DNA of 64,000 bases from Sandaracinus amylolyticus (GTDB lineage Bacteria; Myxococcota_A; Polyangia; Polyangiales; Sandaracinaceae), in the NCBI RefSeq assembly GCF_000737325.1, contig NZ_CP011125.1:8122001-8186000 (forward strand), written 5' to 3'. The notes under the pieces were generated by a model. The model had not been told where the DNA came from. It saw only the letters and a list, made by a program, of their open reading frames with translations, and did not search any database. Every line of letters begins with the position of its first letter. Within the stretch, counting starts at the first letter, position 1. The position numbers were made by a program, and so were the translations under genes. Shown here in pieces: positions 60,740-64,000 of this stretch.

Positions 60740-61366
60740 TCAGTCCTCTGCGTGGCGGACGACGACCATCGTCGCGTCGTCGTGCTCGCGCGCGTGCGCG
60801 TCGAGCGCGGACTCGACGTACGCCGGGAGAGAGGCCCCGGGGCGCGAGAGCGCGAACGTGGATCGCACTCCGTCGGTCGTGAGCGCGAGCACGTCGCCGC
60901 GCTCCAGCGTCGAGGTGAACGCGCGCGTGGTGCGATATCGATATCCCACCGTGCCCGCGTACGAGACGCCGCGGCTCTCGCGCGCCGGCCACGATCGCAC
61001 CTCGACGTTGCCGACGCCGCAGAGCTCGACCCCGCTCGGCCCGGCGCGCAGCACGAGCAGCGCGAGCCCGACGCTCCCGAGCGCGTCGCGATGACAGCGC
61101 GCGATCACGTCGGTGAGCGCGCGCGCCGCGTCCTCGGCGATCAGCGTGCGCACCAGCGCGAGCGCGCGCGTGCTGGCCGCGTGCGCCGCATCGCCGTGGC
61201 CCACTCCGTCGGCGACCGCGAGCACCACGCCGGCTTCACCCGCGGGCATCGCGGCCCACGCGTCGCCACAACGCTCGACGCCGCGCAGCGCGCGCGCCTG
61301 CCCCGCGATCTCGAAGCGCGCGATGCTGCCCGACGCGCGCGCGTCGCTGCCGAGGCGCTCGCTCAA
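60740..61366 (-). CDS. RsbX/SpoIIE-type PP2C phosphatase
   Basis: The 208-residue protein starts at TTG 61366, overlapping the preceding stop (TTGA). It shows PP2C motifs: VVLAVADGVGHGDAAHAASTRAL (the metal-binding DG near residue 53), LCGVGNVEVRSW, then LERGDVLALTTDGVRSTF and a final HDDATMVVVRH with the metal-binding Asp. It would dephosphorylate RsbR/RsbS and reset the stressosome, as RsbX does in Bacillus. Confidence 0.9.
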   Translation of the reverse strand: MSERLGSDARASGSIARFEIAGQARALRGVERCGDAWAAMPAGEAGVVLAVADGVGHGDAAHAASTRALALVRTLIAEDAARALTDVIARCHRDALGSVGLALLVLRAGPSGVELCGVGNVEVRSWPARESRGVSYAGTVGYRYRTTRAFTSTLERGDVLALTTDGVRSTFALSRPGASLPAYVESALDAHAREHDDATMVVVRHAED

Positions 61367-62043
61367 GGCACCCTCTTGCGGCCGACGATGCGCGTGCCCG
61401 TCGGGCCCGTCTGCACGTCCATCGCGTCGAGCAGGCGCTTGCTCCCCGCGATCCCGAGCCCGAGCCCTTTGCGCGAGCGATAACGTCCGCCGAGGATCGC
61501 ATCGAGATCGGGGATGCCCGGCCCGTTGTCGACCGACTCGATCTCCACGCCGCGCGCACCGACGAGCGGACGCACCGAGATCGTGCCGGTGCCCGCGTAC
61601 ATCACGATGTTGCGCGCGAGCTCGGACACCACGGTCGCGATCTTGATCGCGTCGACGGGATCGAAGCCGACGCGCGCCGCGAGATCGCGCGCCTCGGCGC
61701 GCGCGCGGATCACGTCGTCCTCGACGCGGATGCGCGCCTCGACCGGGCGCAGCGGCGCGTCCTCGTCCGCGACCATCACTCCGCGCTCGGCGATGCGCGC
61801 GCTCGTGACCTCGCGCTGGACGATGCGGACCTTCGTCTCGTCGAGATAGAGACGCAGCGGGCGCGCGAGCGCGGTCGCGAGCGCATCGCGATCGCGCTCG
61901 GTGAGCTCGCCCGGCCGCATCCCGAGGTGGCGCGCCGCGCTCATCACGACGGTGTCGGCGTGGATCGGCCCGAGGTGCGCCGCGAGGATGCCGCGCACCA
62001 CCTGCTCGAAGGAGCGACCGCTCGCCGTGCCGGACGAGATCAC
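61363..62043 (-). CDS. RsbT-like kinase with extra N-terminal domain
   Basis: The 226-residue protein starts at GTG 62043, overlapping the RsbR stop (GTGA). The C-terminal 130 residues are an RsbT-type GHKL domain: AIKIATVVSELARNIVMYAG, SVDNGPGIPD, SRKGLGLGIAGSKRLLDAM. The N-terminal 95 residues form an additional domain with helix-rich sequence (VVRGILAAHLGPIHADTVVMSAARHLG) that normal RsbT lacks. I do not recognise it; an oligomerisation or partner-selecting domain is likely. A further in-frame extension to 62760 is a shadow of the RsbR gene. Confidence 0.87.
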   Translation of the reverse strand: MISSGTASGRSFEQVVRGILAAHLGPIHADTVVMSAARHLGMRPGELTERDRDALATALARPLRLYLDETKVRIVQREVTSARIAERGVMVADEDAPLRPVEARIRVEDDVIRARAEARDLAARVGFDPVDAIKIATVVSELARNIVMYAGTGTISVRPLVGARGVEIESVDNGPGIPDLDAILGGRYRSRKGLGLGIAGSKRLLDAMDVQTGPTGTRIVGRKRVP

Positions 62044-62924
62044 GACAGCCGCGCGTCGCGCGCCTCGGCGACGCCCTCGCGGCGGCGCAGCTCGAAGCCG
62101 ACGAGCGAGAGCGCGAGCCCGAGCCCGGTCTGCAGATCGCTGAGCGTCTCGATGCCGCTCCAGTCGATGCCCATCTCGACGATGGTCTCCGCGGCTGCGT
62201 CCGAGAGCCCCGTCACGATCGGACGCGCGCCCTTGAGCCGCGCGGCGCCGATCGCCTTCGTGAGGTGGTTCGCGACGCTGGTGTCGATCACCGCGACGCC
62301 GGTGACGTCGAGGATCACGACCTGCGCGCGGTGCTCGCGGATACCGGCGAGGAGCGCGCGCAGGATGTCGCGCGCGCGCCGCGTGTCGACGCTGCCGACG
62401 ATGGGCATGACGATGATGCGATCGAGCAGCGGGATGATCGGCGTCGACAGCTCGCGGATCGCGGCCTGCTGCGCGTCGATGACCTCTTGCTGCAGGCGCT
62501 CCTGTGCGGCGAGCGCGTCGTTGCGCTCGCGGATGCGCGCGCCGAGGTGCATGTCGAGGCTGAACGCGACGTGCTCGCTCGCGAGGAGCATCTGCTCGCA
62601 GACAGCGAGCTTCCACTGCTCGTGCGGCACCTCGGGCGCATCGCGCCACGCGAGCTGGACCGCCTGGTACATCACGCGCGCCGCTTCCGACACGCTCGCC
62701 GCTGTCGCCTGCTTCGCCGCGAGCACGCGCGTGACGAGCTCCTCGATGAAGCCGCCCCACTGCGACTCACCGCGCAGCGACGAGACCAGCTGACGGACGG
62801 TCGGCTCCATGAGCTTCTTGATCAGCTCGGGCGGTCGCGGATCGGCGTGCTCGGTTCGACGCAGCGTCGCGTAGTGATCGAGCACGACGTCGATGTGCTC
62901 CTCGATCCACCGATCCACTTCCAT
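62040..62924 (-). CDS. rsbR: RsbR-type stressosome protein
   Basis: The 294-residue protein has an N-terminal all-helical sensor domain (about residues 1-150, with VEHIDVVLDHYATLRRTEH at the start), a linker helix (ERLQQEVIDAQQAAIRELSTPIIPLLDRIIVMPIVGSVDTRRARDI spans about residues 143-190), and a C-terminal STAS domain with DVTGVAVIDTSVANHL, where the phosphorylatable Thr/Ser pair is seen. It is the first gene of the operon rsbR-rsbT-rsbX-rsbS-rsbT. Stress input reaches the RsbT kinases through it. Confidence 0.92.
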   Translation of the reverse strand: MEVDRWIEEHIDVVLDHYATLRRTEHADPRPPELIKKLMEPTVRQLVSSLRGESQWGGFIEELVTRVLAAKQATAASVSEAARVMYQAVQLAWRDAPEVPHEQWKLAVCEQMLLASEHVAFSLDMHLGARIRERNDALAAQERLQQEVIDAQQAAIRELSTPIIPLLDRIIVMPIVGSVDTRRARDILRALLAGIREHRAQVVILDVTGVAVIDTSVANHLTKAIGAARLKGARPIVTGLSDAAAETIVEMGIDWSGIETLSDLQTGLGLALSLVGFELRRREGVAEARDARLS

Positions 62925-63104
62925 CCACGCACCTCCGCACTGTCGGCTTCTTTCAGCACTGCAAAGCGCGCGTTTCGTATCTGCAGTACGCGCGCTCGAA
63001 TCACGCGCGATCTCGCCGCGCGACTCGACTGCAGCGCTCGAATGGCAAGAGCCTCGCCAGTCCGCCGCGGTGGCGATGGGGTGCGTCGCGCAGGAGGTGC
63101 GTGA

Positions 63105-64000
63105 TCAGCGCGCGACGACGACGTCGAGGCGGCACGCGCTCGCGCCGAGATGACCGTCGCGCACCACGAGCCAGAGCGCCTGCGGGCCCTCTTCGTCGGG
63201 CGCGGTCCACTCGCTCGCGCGCTCGGGCGGTCGCGTCGTGAACTCCGAGATCCCACCCGCGGTGGCGAGCCACGTGTAGTACGCGTTCTCGCGAGCAGTG
63301 GCGAGGCCGCCGGTGAAGTCGAAGATCGGAAAGGTCTCGAGCCAGGGCTCTTCGTCGAGACCGGGCGGCAGCACCGGCACGAGCTCGATCTCTGCGCCCG
63401 GCTCGACCGTGGGCACCACGCCGTCCGCGGCGGCGCACGTGAAGTCGAACGGATCGCCGGTCCCCGTGATCATCGTCGTGCCGAAGAGGAACGTCGGCGG
63501 CGGCGGGTTGGTCGTCGGCGTCTCGCGCGTCGTCATCGCGACGCGCTTGAAGCCCGCGACGACGACCTCGCCGTTCGCATCGAGCACCTGGACGTCGACG
63601 AAGAACGCGAGCCCGGTCGTCGCGAGCAGCGTCTCGAACGTCGTCAGGTCGAACCCGCCCGCGGCCGCGAGCGCGCGCAGCGTGTCGACGAGCTCCGCGG
63701 TGCGCTCGCCGCGCACGACGTAGGGCTCACCCTCGGGCAGCATCTGCTCGTCGCACTCGGGCGTGCCGGGCAGCTCGATCTCGCGGAAGCCGCTCGCGCG
63801 CAGCACCTCTTGGGCGTCGATGCACGAGAGCCAGCGCAGCGCGAGCGGGCGCGCGACGTCCTCGGGGATCGAGATCATCGCGTCGACGAGCAGGTCCTCG
63901 CCCGGCGCGGCCTCGGGCGGCTCGCCGGCGATCGCGAGGATGCGCGGCGTGCGGACGATCGTCGGGGAGTCGAGGCTCTCCGTGCACGCCGTCGCGAGCA
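63105..64000 (-). CDS. lipoprotein, 5' end beyond window
   Basis: The - strand frame runs from the stop at 63105 to the window edge without a stop (298 codons). An internal ATG at 63878 is not the start. Residues before it read ATACTESLDSPTIVRTPRILAIAGEPPEAAPGED, seen at the very edge; the Cys after ATA is a lipobox-like position, so only the signal peptide is missing. The long beta-rich mature part (GFKRVAMTTRETPTTNPPPP, GAEIELVPVLPPG, AYYTWLATAGG) resembles the myxobacterial lipoproteins that open with S-x-x-P-R-(I/V)-L-A-(I/V)-x-x-E-P-P-E. The function is unknown. Confidence 0.8.
   Translation of the reverse strand, partial: LATACTESLDSPTIVRTPRILAIAGEPPEAAPGEDLLVDAMISIPEDVARPLALRWLSCIDAQEVLRASGFREIELPGTPECDEQMLPEGEPYVVRGERTAELVDTLRALAAAGGFDLTTFETLLATTGLAFFVDVQVLDANGEVVVAGFKRVAMTTRETPTTNPPPPTFLFGTTMITGTGDPFDFTCAAADGVVPTVEPGAEIELVPVLPPGLDEEPWLETFPIFDFTGGLATARENAYYTWLATAGGISEFTTRPPERASEWTAPDEEGPQALWLVVRDGHLGASACRLDVVVAR

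Noticed and set aside
1-64000. tRNA, rRNA or insertion sequence
   Set aside because: No tRNA-like cloverleaf, rRNA segment, transposase motif or terminal inverted repeats with target duplication were recognised. A dedicated search could still find a tRNA missed by eye.

Overview
The window looks like a chromosomal segment of a high-GC myxobacterium, probably of the Sandaracinus type. The signs are very strong G/C bias at third codon positions, many lipoproteins with Asp-Ala-Gly spacers after the lipobox, cysteine-rich repeat proteins, two MYXO-CTERM-like C-termini (Gly-Cys-Gly-Cys, one membrane span, Arg-rich tail), a serine/threonine kinase fused to ATPase and TPR regions, and an Rsb partner-switching operon. 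No rRNA, tRNA or CRISPR array was recognised. Family names come from motif reading, not database searches.

Layout. 0-7 kb: a hydrolase cut by the window edge, a Cys-rich lipoprotein, an ASCH-domain protein, a double-kinase hybrid sensor and a HExxH peptidase lipoprotein. 7.3-13.9 kb: a self-contained TonB-ExbB-ExbD-ExbD-receptor-outer-membrane-protein operon. 13.9-16.1 kb: a WYL regulator divergent from an epoxide hydrolase, with a palindromic operator between them. 16.2-25.6 kb: a laterally acquired-looking defence island with less GC-extreme codon use. It starts in a truncated phospholipase-D/helicase gene and holds DUF262, a two-span membrane protein, Vsr and a C5-cytosine methyltransferase on the + strand, facing Z1 ATPase, DUF4420 nuclease and a SAP-repeat protein on the - strand. 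25.9-26.4 kb: eleven copies of a 17-bp palindrome at 41-43 bp spacing, followed by an unknown helical protein and a HerA-like ATPase.

28.9-49.1 kb: mostly surface and secreted proteins (seven Calx-beta repeats with MYXO-CTERM, beta-helix lipoproteins, Cys-repeat lipoprotein), a di-haem peroxidase, and a sigma-factor gene convergent with a large Ser/Thr kinase. Two nearly identical leader elements precede two lipoprotein genes. 49.3-54.1 kb: a probable iron-uptake cluster (two small membrane proteins, a PepSY membrane protein, and two divergent paralogous lipoproteins with Fur-like boxes between them). 54.2-59.2 kb: a thioredoxin-fold protein, a lipoprotein, a candidate sigma-54-dependent small RNA with tandem upstream sites, carboxypeptidase Taq, an M15-type peptidase and a membrane protein/lipoprotein pair. 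59.3-62.9 kb: a GlsB-type membrane protein and a tightly overlapping stressosome operon rsbR-rsbT-rsbX-rsbS-rsbT. The window ends inside another lipoprotein gene.

The strongest candidates for something undescribed are the Z1/DUF4420/SAP defence island, the helically phased palindrome array beside it, and the sigma-54 small-RNA locus at 55.3-55.5 kb.
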